A stretch of DNA of 64,000 nt from Rhodospirillaceae bacterium (GTDB lineage Bacteria > Pseudomonadota > Alphaproteobacteria > Dongiales > Dongiaceae): positions 62,001 through 126,000 of the forward strand of contig SSEL01000012.1 in the NCBI GenBank assembly GCA_008012315.1. The letters run 5' to 3'. Positions within the stretch are counted from its first letter, which is position 1. The number at the start of each line of letters is the position of its first letter. Position numbers and translations under genes: made by a program. The notes beneath the pieces were generated by a model. The model was not told the origin of the DNA. It saw nothing but the letters and a program-made list of their open reading frames with translations, and made no database searches. This document shows, one piece after another, positions 16,718 through 25,094 of the stretch.

Positions 16718-17854
16718 ATGTCAGATCGTGCCGTGAAATTCCTGGAAGAAACCCAGCCGGCCACGCCGTGCCTGGTGGTCGATCTCGATGTGGTCGAGAC
16801 GAAGTATCTCGGCCTGACGCAAAACCTGCCGCTCTCCGAAGTCTTCTATGCAGTCAAAGCCAATCCGGCGCCGGAAATCCTCGGCCGCCTTGCCAAGCTC
16901 GGCGCCAGCTTCGATACCGCCTCAGCCGGCGAGATCCGGTCGGTCCTGGCCCATGGCGTGCCGGGCGCGCGGATTTCCTTCGGCAACACCATCAAGAAGG
17001 CGGCCGATATCGCCTGGGCCCATGCCCAGGGTGTCCGCCTCTATGCCTTCGACAGTGAGGCCGAGCTGGAAAAGATCGCCGCCCATGCGCCCGGCGCCCA
17101 GGTTTTCTGCCGCATCCTGGTAGAAGCCGAAGGTGCCTTGTGGCCGCTCAACCGCAAATTCGGCTGCGTGCCGGATATGGCGGCTGAACTGCTGGCCAAG
17201 GCCGCGACGCTGGGCCTGGAACCCCATGGCATTTCCTTCCATGTGGGTTCACAGCAGCTCGACACCAATCAGTGGGACCGGCCGATCGGCCATGCCAAGG
17301 CGGTCTTCGACAAGCTCGCGGCGAGCGGCATCGAGCTGAAGATGGTCGATCTCGGCGGCGGCTTCCCGGCCAGCTATACCACCGGCACGGTCGGCATCGA
17401 GGCCTATGGCCTGTCGATCATGGAAGCCATGACCAAGCATTTCGGCAACCGTCTGCCGCGCATCATCGTCGAGCCGGGCCGCTACATGGTGGGCGATGCC
17501 GGCGTGCTGGAATCCGAGGTGGTGCTAATCTCGCGGAAGTCCTACAGCGCCGAAGACCGCAGCTGGGTCTATCTCGATATCGGCCGTTTCGGTGGCTTGG
17601 CGGAGACGGAAGGCGAGGCGATCCGCTATCGCATCGAGCCCTCGCGCCAGATCGATGGCAAGTCGCAGCCGGTGGTGCTGGCCGGCCCGACCTGCGATTC
17701 CGCCGATATCATCTATGACAAGGCGAAATACGAAATGCCGGTCAATCTGCAGATCGGCGACCGGGTGCGTATCTTCTCGACCGGCGCCTATACCACCACC
17801 TATTCGGCGGTGAATTTCAACGGCTTCGAGCCGCTGAAAGCTTATTACATCTGA
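16718..17854 (+). CDS. Ornithine/lysine decarboxylase, fold type III PLP enzyme
   Basis: The 378-residue protein is a group IV decarboxylase of the alanine-racemase fold. It has the PLP lysine in FYAVKANPAPEI, the SFHVGSQQ and DLGGGFP segments, the PLP-phosphate motif EPGRYMV, the catalytic cysteine in GPTCDSADII, and GAYTTTYSAVNFNGF near the end. It makes putrescine from ornithine and/or cadaverine from lysine. ATG 16718 is chosen because GTGGAGGG lies about 8 bases upstream and homology starts there; the frame is open further upstream to 16586. The upstream leader suggests feedback by polyamines. Confidence 0.92.
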   Translation: MSDRAVKFLEETQPATPCLVVDLDVVETKYLGLTQNLPLSEVFYAVKANPAPEILGRLAKLGASFDTASAGEIRSVLAHGVPGARISFGNTIKKAADIAWAHAQGVRLYAFDSEAELEKIAAHAPGAQVFCRILVEAEGALWPLNRKFGCVPDMAAELLAKAATLGLEPHGISFHVGSQQLDTNQWDRPIGHAKAVFDKLAASGIELKMVDLGGGFPASYTTGTVGIEAYGLSIMEAMTKHFGNRLPRIIVEPGRYMVGDAGVLESEVVLISRKSYSAEDRSWVYLDIGRFGGLAETEGEAIRYRIEPSRQIDGKSQPVVLAGPTCDSADIIYDKAKYEMPVNLQIGDRVRIFSTGAYTTTYSAVNFNGFEPLKAYYI

Positions 17855-17960
17855 CCTGTCGAGCCGGAGGAAAGGGCGGTGAACCGACCTTTCCCCCGGT
17901 GGTCGGGAACGCGCGCCGGCCCTAATAATCCGTATTTGTTCCCTGCATCATAAAAATGTG

Positions 17961-17989
17961 AGCCCGGCCACAACGCGAGCCGGGCTTTG
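17961..17989 (+). terminator. Hairpin downstream of the decarboxylase
   Basis: AGCCCGGC (17961-17968) pairs with GCCGGGCT (17979-17986) around a 10-base loop, followed by only a short T-rich tail. It is a plausible terminator between the decarboxylase and the lipid-transport operon. Confidence 0.5.
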
Positions 17990-18124
17990 GCTTGGCGCGG
18001 GCTGCCGCTATTGACATTGGCGGCGCCTCCGCATCTCCTGTTCGCATCAGTTGAAAATCGTTTCGTCGGGACCGACGAAACGATGGTTGTGGGGTTGCTG
18101 ATTGCTGAAGGAAAGACGAGCGTA

Positions 18125-19264
18125 ATGGCGACGGCGGAAAGCTGGATCACATCAGCCCGCCAGGGTGCCGAGACGGTCTGGTCGCTGCAGGGCGAATGGA
18201 CCGTGCATCATGCCGAGCAGATCAGTCGTGCAATCTCCGCCCAGGTCGCCGCCGGCGCGCGCGGCGGCGATGTCGTCTTCAACCTGGCCGGTATCACCAG
18301 CCTGGATTCCGCCGGCGCCTGGCTGGTGATACGCAGTGCCAATGCCCTGCGAGCATCGGGCGCCGAGGTCAGCCTGCGCGGTCTCGACCCCAAGATGAAT
18401 GATCTGATGCAGCGGGTGACCGAAGCCGCGCCATCGGACAAGCCGCCGGTGCCGCCGGCCCGCACCTTGCTGGACTGGATTGCCCAGATCGGCGAGGCGG
18501 TCTATGAGATCTGGGACCAGTTGCTGGACCTTCTCGCCTTCTTCGGCGAGTTCTGCCAGGTCTTCCTGCGCGCCATCGTCAATCCGCGGCGCCTGCGGAT
18601 CAACTCCATCGTCAGCCATATCGAGCAGACCGGCCTTAACGCCATGCCGATCGTCGGCTTGATCTCCTTTCTGGTCGGTGTCGTCCTGGCCTATCAGGGG
18701 GCCGACCAGCTCGCCCGGTTCGGCGCCCAGGTCTTCACCGTCAACATGGTGGGGATCTCGGTGCTGCGCGAAATGGGCATCCTCCTGACCTCCATCGTCG
18801 TTGCCGGCCGTTCCGGTTCCGCCTTCACGGCGCAGATCGGCACTATGAAGGTCAATGAGGAGGTGGATGCGATGGAGACCATGGGCCTGACGCCGATGGA
18901 GGTCCTGGTGCTGCCGCGCGTTATTGCCTTGGTGATCTCGCTGCCGCTGCTGACCTTCTTCGCCGATATCCTGGGCCTTCTTGGCGGCGGCTTGATGTGC
19001 GTGCTGCTGGTCGATATGAGTTTCAAGCAATATCTGACCCTGCTCAACCAGGCGATCACCCTGTCGCAATTCTGGGTCGGCATGATCAAGGCACCGGTCT
19101 TCGCCTTGCTGATCGCGTTGATCGGCTGTTTCGAGGGCATGCGCGTCAGCGGCAGCGCGGAGAGCGTCGGCAAATTGACGACACGGTCGGTGGTGGAAGG
19201 CATCTTCCTGGTTATCGTCTTCGATGCTTTCTTCTCCATCCTGTTCTCGTTGCTGGGAGTGTGA
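18125..19264 (+). CDS. MlaE-type ABC permease with N-terminal STAS domain
   Basis: The 379-residue protein has an N-terminal STAS-like domain (about 1-100; VVFNLAGITSLDSAGAWLVI) fused to a five-helix MlaE permease (GLISFLVGVVLAYQGADQL, MGILLTSIVVAGRSGSAFTAQIGTMKVNEEVDAM). It forms the membrane channel of an MCE phospholipid transporter. In E. coli the STAS part is the separate MlaB; fusion to the permease is common in alphaproteobacteria. ATG 18125 follows AAGGAAAG; longer frames from 17987 run through the upstream hairpin and look non-coding. The next gene starts 1 base after its stop. Confidence 0.92.
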   Translation: MATAESWITSARQGAETVWSLQGEWTVHHAEQISRAISAQVAAGARGGDVVFNLAGITSLDSAGAWLVIRSANALRASGAEVSLRGLDPKMNDLMQRVTEAAPSDKPPVPPARTLLDWIAQIGEAVYEIWDQLLDLLAFFGEFCQVFLRAIVNPRRLRINSIVSHIEQTGLNAMPIVGLISFLVGVVLAYQGADQLARFGAQVFTVNMVGISVLREMGILLTSIVVAGRSGSAFTAQIGTMKVNEEVDAMETMGLTPMEVLVLPRVIALVISLPLLTFFADILGLLGGGLMCVLLVDMSFKQYLTLLNQAITLSQFWVGMIKAPVFALLIALIGCFEGMRVSGSAESVGKLTTRSVVEGIFLVIVFDAFFSILFSLLGV

Positions 19265-19265
19265 G

Positions 19266-20174
19266 ATGGCAATGGTTGACGAAGTGGTGTCTGGCGAAGC
19301 AGTGGCTGGCGAACAGGAGTTCAAGCTGGGGTCAACCTTGCCCGGCGATCGCAAGGACTTCGCCGTGTCGATCCGTGGCCTGGTCAACCGCTTCGGCAAG
19401 CAGGTGGTGCATGACGGGCTCGATCTCGATATCAAGCGCGGCGAGGTGCTTGGTATCGTCGGCGGCTCGGGCACCGGCAAGTCGGTCCTGCTGCGCACCA
19501 TCCTGGGCCTGAACGTCCCGGCGGAAGGCGATATCATGCTGCTGGGCGAGAACCAGCGCGATCTTGACGAAGGCGACTGGCGGCGGGTGCAGGCGCGTTG
19601 CGGTGTTCTCTATCAAAGCGGTGCGCTGTTCAGTTCGCTCACCGTGGCGGAGAATATCGAAGCGCCGATGCGCGAGCACAGCGATCTCGATGACGATCTG
19701 ATGGACCAGCTCGCCGCCTTGAAGATCCAGCTGGTCGGCCTGCCGCTCAATGCCGGCGACAAATATCCCTCGCAGCTTTCCGGCGGCATGAAGAAACGCG
19801 CCGGCCTCGCACGCGCTTTGTCGCTCGATCCGGAAGTCATCTTCCTCGACGAGCCGACCGCCGGCCTCGATCCGGTGGGCGCGACGGATTTCGACCAGCT
19901 CATTCTCAGCCTTCAGCGCAGCCTGGGTGTCACCGTCGTCATGGTGACCCATGACCTGGACAGCCTGGTGGCGATCTGCGACCGTATCGCCGTGCTGCTG
20001 GATAAGAAAATCCGTGTCGGCACGATGGATGAATTGATGCGCGACCCGCATCCCTGGATGCAGGCTTATTTCCACGGCCCGCGCGCGCGTGCCGCCGGCA
20101 TGGGGAAAACGGAACGGCCATCTGGCGACGGCCACCCGGGCGACGGCCACCGGGGCGACGGCCATGGGGCTTGA
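19266..20174 (+). CDS. MlaF-type ABC ATPase
   Basis: The 302-residue ATPase has Walker A (GGSGTGKSV), signature (LSGGMKKRAGLARAL), Walker B (EVIFLDEPTAGLD) and the switch His (VTHDLDS). It powers the MCE lipid transporter with the permease before it and the MCE protein after it. Its last 16 residues are an added glycine/histidine tail made of a GDGH repeat, encoded by three near-identical 12-15-base units at about 20123-20166. ATG 19266 fits the homology; the frame upstream lies inside the permease gene. Confidence 0.92.
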   Translation: MAMVDEVVSGEAVAGEQEFKLGSTLPGDRKDFAVSIRGLVNRFGKQVVHDGLDLDIKRGEVLGIVGGSGTGKSVLLRTILGLNVPAEGDIMLLGENQRDLDEGDWRRVQARCGVLYQSGALFSSLTVAENIEAPMREHSDLDDDLMDQLAALKIQLVGLPLNAGDKYPSQLSGGMKKRAGLARALSLDPEVIFLDEPTAGLDPVGATDFDQLILSLQRSLGVTVVMVTHDLDSLVAICDRIAVLLDKKIRVGTMDELMRDPHPWMQAYFHGPRARAAGMGKTERPSGDGHPGDGHRGDGHGA

Positions 20175-20191
20175 GTGATGAGGATTGAGTG

Positions 20192-21130
20192 ATGGAAACG
20201 CGCGCCAAACATATCACGGTCGGCATTTTCGTGCTGATCCTGCTGCTCGCGATCGCCGGCTTCTGTCTCTGGGCGGCCAATGTGCAGACCAAGAGCGATT
20301 ATGCCCGCTATTTCACGCGGTTCAGCGGCTCGGTCGCGCAGTTGCGCGTGGATAGCGCCGTGCTGTTCGGCGGCATTCCTGTCGGCCGGGTGGTCGATGT
20401 GCGGATCGATCCGGAGAACAGCGAATTGGCGCGGGTCGATGTCGATGTCCGCAACGGCACGCCGATCCGCGAGGATTCGGACGCCTCCCTGGAAATGCAG
20501 GGATTGGCGGGCGGCGTGGCGCTGCAAATCTCGCGCGGCAGCCGCACCGCCAACCTTTTGTCGCCCGGCCAGGAGATCGCCTCCACACCATCCACGCTGG
20601 AAAGATTGCAGCGGCAGATGCCCAATCTGCTGGATAAGGCGAACCGGGTAGCGGACCGCTTGAACGGCATGCTCAGCGAGGAAAACCAGGCGGCTTTCAC
20701 GGCCTCGGTCCAGAACCTGCAGCGCCTCACCGATAACCTGGTCAAGGCGACCGAGACCATTCCCCAGGTCACCCAGACGGCCGGGCAGGCGATGGAGAAT
20801 ATTTCCAAAGCCAGCCTGCAATTCCAGAAACTGGCGGCCGACCTGCAGGGCGCGGTTGGCAACGTCCAGGGCGATGTCCATCGCACGACGCAGGATGTCT
20901 CGAAGATGGCGCAGAATTTCGGCAAGGCAGCGGATGACCTGTCAAAGACGATCGACGAGAACCGCGCGCCACTGAAGCAATTCACCGGTTCCGCGCTCTA
21001 TGAGACGACGGAACTGGTGACGCAGTTGCGGCAGCTTGTTTCGTCGATGTCGCGTATTGCCCAGCAGATCGAGCGCGATCCCGCGCGGTTCCTGCTGGGC
21101 GACCGTTCCAAAGGCGTGGAGGTGAAATGA
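20192..21130 (+). CDS. MCE-domain (MlaD-type) lipid transporter subunit
   Basis: The 312-residue protein has one N-terminal membrane anchor (ITVGIFVLILLLAIAGFCLW). One MCE domain follows (about 38-115; LRVDSAVLFGGIPVGRVVDVRI, LEMQGLAGGVALQISRG). A long helical, coiled-coil-like C-terminal region contains repeated Q/A/K heptads. MCE hexamers form a periplasmic conduit for lipids. The start is ATG 20192, just after a GTG. A 10-base direct repeat (TTGAGTGATG) lies across the gap after the ATPase stop. The next gene overlaps by 4 bases. Confidence 0.92.
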   Translation: METRAKHITVGIFVLILLLAIAGFCLWAANVQTKSDYARYFTRFSGSVAQLRVDSAVLFGGIPVGRVVDVRIDPENSELARVDVDVRNGTPIREDSDASLEMQGLAGGVALQISRGSRTANLLSPGQEIASTPSTLERLQRQMPNLLDKANRVADRLNGMLSEENQAAFTASVQNLQRLTDNLVKATETIPQVTQTAGQAMENISKASLQFQKLAADLQGAVGNVQGDVHRTTQDVSKMAQNFGKAADDLSKTIDENRAPLKQFTGSALYETTELVTQLRQLVSSMSRIAQQIERDPARFLLGDRSKGVEVK

Positions 21131-21774
21131 CCAAGCCGCGAAACATATCCCGCCGCGCCTTTTTTCGGGGCGCCGTATTGACGGGCGCCGGGACGGCGGG
21201 CGGCGTCGGATTGATGGGCTGTACGGTGCTGAGCAACGTGAACACCCCGGTGCCGCTCTATAATCTGCGGCCGCAGATCACCTTCGATACGCCCTTGCCG
21301 AAGGTCGACATGCAATTGGTGATCTCGGTTCCCAATGCGGATGCCGATCTCGATACCGCCCGGATCGCCTTGCGCCGCAGTACCGGCGTCACGGAGTATT
21401 TCGGCAATGCGGCCTGGACCGATAACGGTCCCAATCTCATCCAGAGCAAATTGCTCGAGGCCTTCGAGAAGACCGACAGCGTCGCGGTCGGCCGCGATGT
21501 GGCAGGGCTGATCCCGGATTTCGTCCTGCAATCTGAATTGCGCGATTTCCAGGCCGAATACCAGAATGACAGCTTCGTCGGCGCGCATATCCGCCTGACC
21601 GCCAAGCTGGTGCGTATGTCCGACCGCAAGATCGTCTCCATCATCAATGCAGAGCAGAAGGTGAAAGCCAGCGGCACCGATATTCTGCAGGTCGTTGCCG
21701 CCTTCGAGGCGGCCCTGGCACCTGTGCTGGAACAGGTGGTGACCGGAACGCTGAAAGCGATGCAAGCGGGCTGA
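21127..21774 (+). CDS. ABC-transport auxiliary lipoprotein (PqiC-like) with Tat-type signal
   Basis: The 215-residue protein overlaps the MCE gene by ATGA. Its N-terminus reads SRRAFFRGA, a twin-arginine-like motif, then a hydrophobic stretch and a lipobox ending LMGC at about residue 32. It is therefore probably a Tat-exported lipoprotein. The mature part matches the ABC_trans_aux family (PLYNLRPQ, SKLLEAFEKTDSVAVGRD, DFVLQSELRDFQAEY, AAFEAALAPVLEQ). Related PqiC sits in the outer membrane and docks the MCE conduit. Confidence 0.87.
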   Translation: MTKPRNISRRAFFRGAVLTGAGTAGGVGLMGCTVLSNVNTPVPLYNLRPQITFDTPLPKVDMQLVISVPNADADLDTARIALRRSTGVTEYFGNAAWTDNGPNLIQSKLLEAFEKTDSVAVGRDVAGLIPDFVLQSELRDFQAEYQNDSFVGAHIRLTAKLVRMSDRKIVSIINAEQKVKASGTDILQVVAAFEAALAPVLEQVVTGTLKAMQAG

Positions 21775-21816
21775 TGCCCGCGCCAACCACGTGAACCCTC
21801 GAGGCGACGAGCGACC

Positions 21817-23139
21817 ATGAGCTATCTTTTTCCCCGGGATATGAAGACGACGCTGCCGACCGTTCTGCGCGGGGAGGGCAGTTATCTGATCGACGATCAG
21901 GGACGGCGCTATCTCGATGCCTCGGGCGGGCCCGCGGTTTCCTGCCTCGGCCATAATCATCCGGCGGTGGTGGCGGCGATCCAGCAGCAGGCGGCGGCGG
22001 TTTCCTATGCCTATTCGCTGTTCTTCACCACGCCGGCGATCGAGGAACTGGCTGAACGCCTGGTGACCCAGGCGCCGGCCGGCATCGAGAAGGCCTTTTT
22101 CGTCAGCGGCGGGTCGGAGGCGGTGGAAGCGGCGCTGAAACTTGCCCGGCAGTATTTCCTGGAGATCGGCCAGCCGAGCCGGCGCCACTTCATCGCCCGG
22201 CGGCGCAGCTATCACGGCAATACTTTGGGCGCCCTGGGTTTGGGCGGCGATACGGTCAGGCGCCAGCCTTACGAGTCTATGCTGCAACCGGTCACGCATG
22301 TCGCACCTTGCTACGAGTACCGCGACCGCCGCCCCGATGAGACGGCCGAGGCCTACGGCCTGCGCGTGGCCGATGATCTGGAAGCGGCGATCCTGGCCCA
22401 GGGTCCCGAGACAGTCGCCGCTTTCTTCTGCGAGCCGGTGGTGGGGGCGAGCCTCGGCTGTGCCCCGCCGGTGCCCGGCTATCTGAAACGCATCCGCGAA
22501 ATCTGCGACCGTTATGGCGTGCTGCTGGTCTTCGACGAGGTGATGTGCGGCATGGGCCGTACCGGCCATATGTATGCCTGCCTGGAAGATGGCGTCACGC
22601 CGGACATCATCACCACGGCTAAGGGGCTGGGCGGTGGTTACATGCCAATCGGCGGCCTGCTGATCCACGGGCGGATCCATCGCGCCATCGCCGAAGGTTC
22701 CGGCGCGCTGAAACACGGCCATACCTATGCCGGCCATACCTTGGCCTGTGCCGGCGCCCTGGCGGTACAGAAAGTGATCGCCGAGGAAGGCCTGCTCGCC
22801 CGGGTGCGGGAGCAGGGGGCCAACCTGCGGGCGCGGTTGCAGGACAGGTTCGGCCAGCATCCGCATATCGGCGATATCCGCGGCCGGGGTTTGTTCCTGG
22901 GCCTGGAGCTGGTGGCGGACCGGGAGAGCAAGGCCTGCTTCGATCCGGCGGAACGCATCTGGCTGAAGATCCGGCAGACCGGGGTCGAGCAGGGCTTGAT
23001 CTGCTATCCCTCCGGCGGCTGCATCGATGGCAAAAACGGCGACCACATCGTCCTGGCGCCGGCCTATAATATTACCGACAGCGAGCTCGACGAACTGGTC
23101 GACAAACTGTCCCTGACCATCGGCCGGGTCCTGGGTTAA
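21817..23139 (+). CDS. Class III PLP aminotransferase (aspartate aminotransferase superfamily)
   Basis: The 440-residue enzyme has the class III pattern: YLDASGGPAVSCLGHNHP, the FVSGGSEAVEAALKLARQ phosphate loop, RRRSYHGNTLGALGLGG, the LVFDEVMCGMGRTG aspartate motif and the PLP lysine in ITTAKGLGGGYMPIG. It transfers an amino group from an omega-amino donor to an acceptor such as pyruvate. Substrate not deducible; the polyamine gene upstream and this enzyme could meet in putrescine catabolism, but that is inference. It follows the lipid-transport operon by 42 bases. Confidence 0.88.
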   Translation: MSYLFPRDMKTTLPTVLRGEGSYLIDDQGRRYLDASGGPAVSCLGHNHPAVVAAIQQQAAAVSYAYSLFFTTPAIEELAERLVTQAPAGIEKAFFVSGGSEAVEAALKLARQYFLEIGQPSRRHFIARRRSYHGNTLGALGLGGDTVRRQPYESMLQPVTHVAPCYEYRDRRPDETAEAYGLRVADDLEAAILAQGPETVAAFFCEPVVGASLGCAPPVPGYLKRIREICDRYGVLLVFDEVMCGMGRTGHMYACLEDGVTPDIITTAKGLGGGYMPIGGLLIHGRIHRAIAEGSGALKHGHTYAGHTLACAGALAVQKVIAEEGLLARVREQGANLRARLQDRFGQHPHIGDIRGRGLFLGLELVADRESKACFDPAERIWLKIRQTGVEQGLICYPSGGCIDGKNGDHIVLAPAYNITDSELDELVDKLSLTIGRVLG

Positions 23140-23397
23140 GCGCGAGGGCAGGGGACGAGTCATGGTTAAGGCTCCCCGGGCCGCTATCGCCCTTGCCGGG
23201 CCAGCCTGAAACCCTTGAGAATTGTGACATTTTTCCGATCGCGAACGCCTCCCGGCGAGACCCTTGGAAGCTGCGTCCGGCGTGCTTGGTATCAGAATAT
23301 TAACTTTCTCGATGTTTCATCTGATCAGATGGCATGAGCAGGCCGGCCGCTGGCCGGTCCTGTTCATAGTCCCGGATATCGGCCCCGGGAGGGCGAC

Positions 23398-24522
23398 TTG
23401 GACGGAGATGGTTGGATGGGGGGAATCCTCACGCAGGCGGATGTGCAACGGCTGATCACCAGCCCATCCAGCGATGTGCGCGCGGCGACGGCGATCAAGG
23501 TGTCCCAGGCCTTCAACGCCACCGGTCTTTCCGATGCGGAACGCCAACTTGCCGAGCAGATCCTCCGCGTGATGGCGAAGGATGCCGAGGCGATCGTGCG
23601 CGGTGCCCTGGCCAGTCATCTCAAAGCCAGTTCAGAGCTGCCCCGCGACGTCGCCATTGCCTTGGCGCGGGATATCGAATCCGTTTCCCTGCCGGTGCTG
23701 GAATTCTCGGCCGTGCTCAGCGATGCCGATCTGATCGAGATCGTCCGAACCGCCAGCGCTGAAAAGCAGCAGGCCGTGGCGCAGCGCGAAAGCGTGTCCA
23801 GTGAGCTTGCCAATGCACTGATCGATCATAGCAAGAATGCCGCCGTGGTCGCTGCGCTGATGCGCAATCGCGGGGCCGATCTCGGCGAAGCGGAATACAA
23901 GAAGGCGCTCGACAAGCACGGCGAAGACATGGGCGTCACCAATGCCGTGCTGGGCCGCGGCCAATTGCCCATCACCATCGCCGAACGCCTGGTCAATATG
24001 GCCTCGGAGCGGCTGCGCGACTTCCTGATCGATAAGCGTGAGATGTCGTCGGAAATGGCGGCGGATATGGTGATCCAGGCGCGCGAAAGGGCGACGGTCA
24101 GCTTGCTGCCCAGCGGTATGAGCAGCACCGATGTGGTGGAGCTGGTGAAGCAGTTGCGCGACAATCGCCGGCTGACGCCATCGCTGATTCTCCGCACCCT
24201 TTGCACGGGCGATGTCGCCTTTTTTGAAGCCAGCCTGGCGGTTCTGTCGAACACGGCCATCGTCAATGCGCGGCTGCTCATTCACGATGAGGGACGGTTG
24301 GGCCTGAAAACGATCTATGCCCATACCAGCCTGCCGCAGAATCTCTATCCGGCCTTCCGCGTTGCTTTCGATGTGGCGCGGGAAGCGGATTACGACGGCG
24401 GTGAGGAAGACCGTCGGCGCTTCGCGGCCAAGGTCATCGAACGCATCCTGACGCAGTTCGAAGACCTCGCCGCCGAAGATCTCGATTACCTTCTGGCCAA
24501 GCTCAACCAGCTCGCCGCCTGA
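23398..24522 (+). CDS. DUF2336 domain-containing protein
   Basis: The 374-residue helical protein matches the DUF2336 pattern: repeated helical units (ERQLAEQILRVMAKD, VRGALASHLKASSELPRDVAIALARDIESVSLPVL), then the ADLIEIVRTASAEKQQAVAQRESVS and LPITIAERLVNMASE segments. Alphaproteobacteria carry this family; its function is not established and an alpha-solenoid scaffold role is possible. The start is TTG 23398, which has GGGAGGG four bases upstream, or ATG 23416. It is convergent with the sugE gene. Confidence 0.85.
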   Translation: MDGDGWMGGILTQADVQRLITSPSSDVRAATAIKVSQAFNATGLSDAERQLAEQILRVMAKDAEAIVRGALASHLKASSELPRDVAIALARDIESVSLPVLEFSAVLSDADLIEIVRTASAEKQQAVAQRESVSSELANALIDHSKNAAVVAALMRNRGADLGEAEYKKALDKHGEDMGVTNAVLGRGQLPITIAERLVNMASERLRDFLIDKREMSSEMAADMVIQARERATVSLLPSGMSSTDVVELVKQLRDNRRLTPSLILRTLCTGDVAFFEASLAVLSNTAIVNARLLIHDEGRLGLKTIYAHTSLPQNLYPAFRVAFDVAREADYDGGEEDRRRFAAKVIERILTQFEDLAAEDLDYLLAKLNQLAA

Positions 24523-24544
24523 TATCTGGCACGCGTCAACAGTT

Positions 24545-24865
24545 TCAACGAGTCAGCAACTTCAGGCCGAGAATGCCGCCGCCGATCGCGACGATGCAAA
24601 GCATCTGCGCGATGCTCAACCCTTCGCGCAGCCATAGCGCGCCAATCAGTACCACGCCGAGCGTGCCGATGCCGGTCCAGACCGCATAAGCAACGCCCAT
24701 CGGCAGGTCGCGCACGGCAAGGCCCAGCAGGCCGAAGCTGCCGAGCATGGCGATGACGGTAACGAGGCTGGGGAGAAGGCGGGTAAAGCCGTGACTTTGC
24801 TTGAGGCCGATGGCCCAGACGATTTCCAGGCCACCGGCGGCAAGAAGAAGAACCCAAGGCATCAT
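24545..24865 (-). CDS. sugE: SMR-family guanidinium exporter (Gdx/SugE)
   Basis: The 106-residue protein has four membrane helices and the SugE/Gdx N-terminus: membrane Glu in AAGGLEIVWAIGLKQSHGFTRL, then the GTLGVVLIGALWLREGLSIAQM helix pair. Gdx proteins export guanidinium in exchange for protons as dual-topology dimers. The guanidine-II riboswitch directly upstream supports guanidinium rather than quaternary ammonium compounds as the physiological substrate. Confidence 0.92.
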   Translation of the reverse strand: MMPWVLLLAAGGLEIVWAIGLKQSHGFTRLLPSLVTVIAMLGSFGLLGLAVRDLPMGVAYAVWTGIGTLGVVLIGALWLREGLSIAQMLCIVAIGGGILGLKLLTR

Positions 24866-24883
24866 TTAATCCATAATCATGCT

Positions 24884-24935
24884 GCCAGGGTCGTCCCCGA
24901 CTCATCGGTCGAAGCCCGCCGGGTCGTCCCGCCGG
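24884..24935 (-). promoter_or_regulatory. Guanidine-II (mini-ykkC) riboswitch
   Basis: On the minus strand two hairpins, each closed by GGG-ACGA-CCC, lie in tandem. P1 is at about 24935-24915 (seven pairs plus one G-G mismatch) and P2 at about 24902-24884 (seven pairs including G-U). The two ACGA tetraloops and short linker are the defining features of the guanidine-II class. P2 ends about 18 bases before the sugE ATG, where it can control access to the ribosome site. Guanidine binding is expected to switch the exporter on. Confidence 0.9.
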
Positions 24936-25010
24936 TATGCGCTGATATCTATGCCGTTCCCCGGGCTTTTCAAGTCATCGTCAATTTCGGTTGGGCAACG
25001 GGCTGCCTAT

Positions 25011-25092
25011 TGAAGCATTTTCGAGCGAAGTGCCTACCGGTTCGCGTGAAGAAAATGCGACATATTCCGCGATTCAAGGAAACGCGGAACGA
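25011..25092. repeat. Interspersed two-hairpin repeat (second copy of the core seen at 1948-1984)
   Basis: The first half pairs GCATTTTC (25015-25022) with GAAAATGC (25051-25058). The second half is TTCCGCG (25065-25071) and CGCGGAA (25083-25089) with an intervening loop that differs at one base from the loop of the 1948-1984 copy. The outer part with its TACCGGTTCGCGTGAAG segment is like repeats I know from rhizobial genomes. It lies between the riboswitch and the stop of the next gene and lacks a T run here. Confidence 0.75.
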
Positions 25093-25094
25093 TT

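Noticed and set aside
20998..23163. Long open frame on the minus strand across the MCE, lipoprotein and aminotransferase genes
   Set aside because: It is antisense to three clearly recognisable genes, has no protein-like domains and arises from the third-position GC bias of the true genes.
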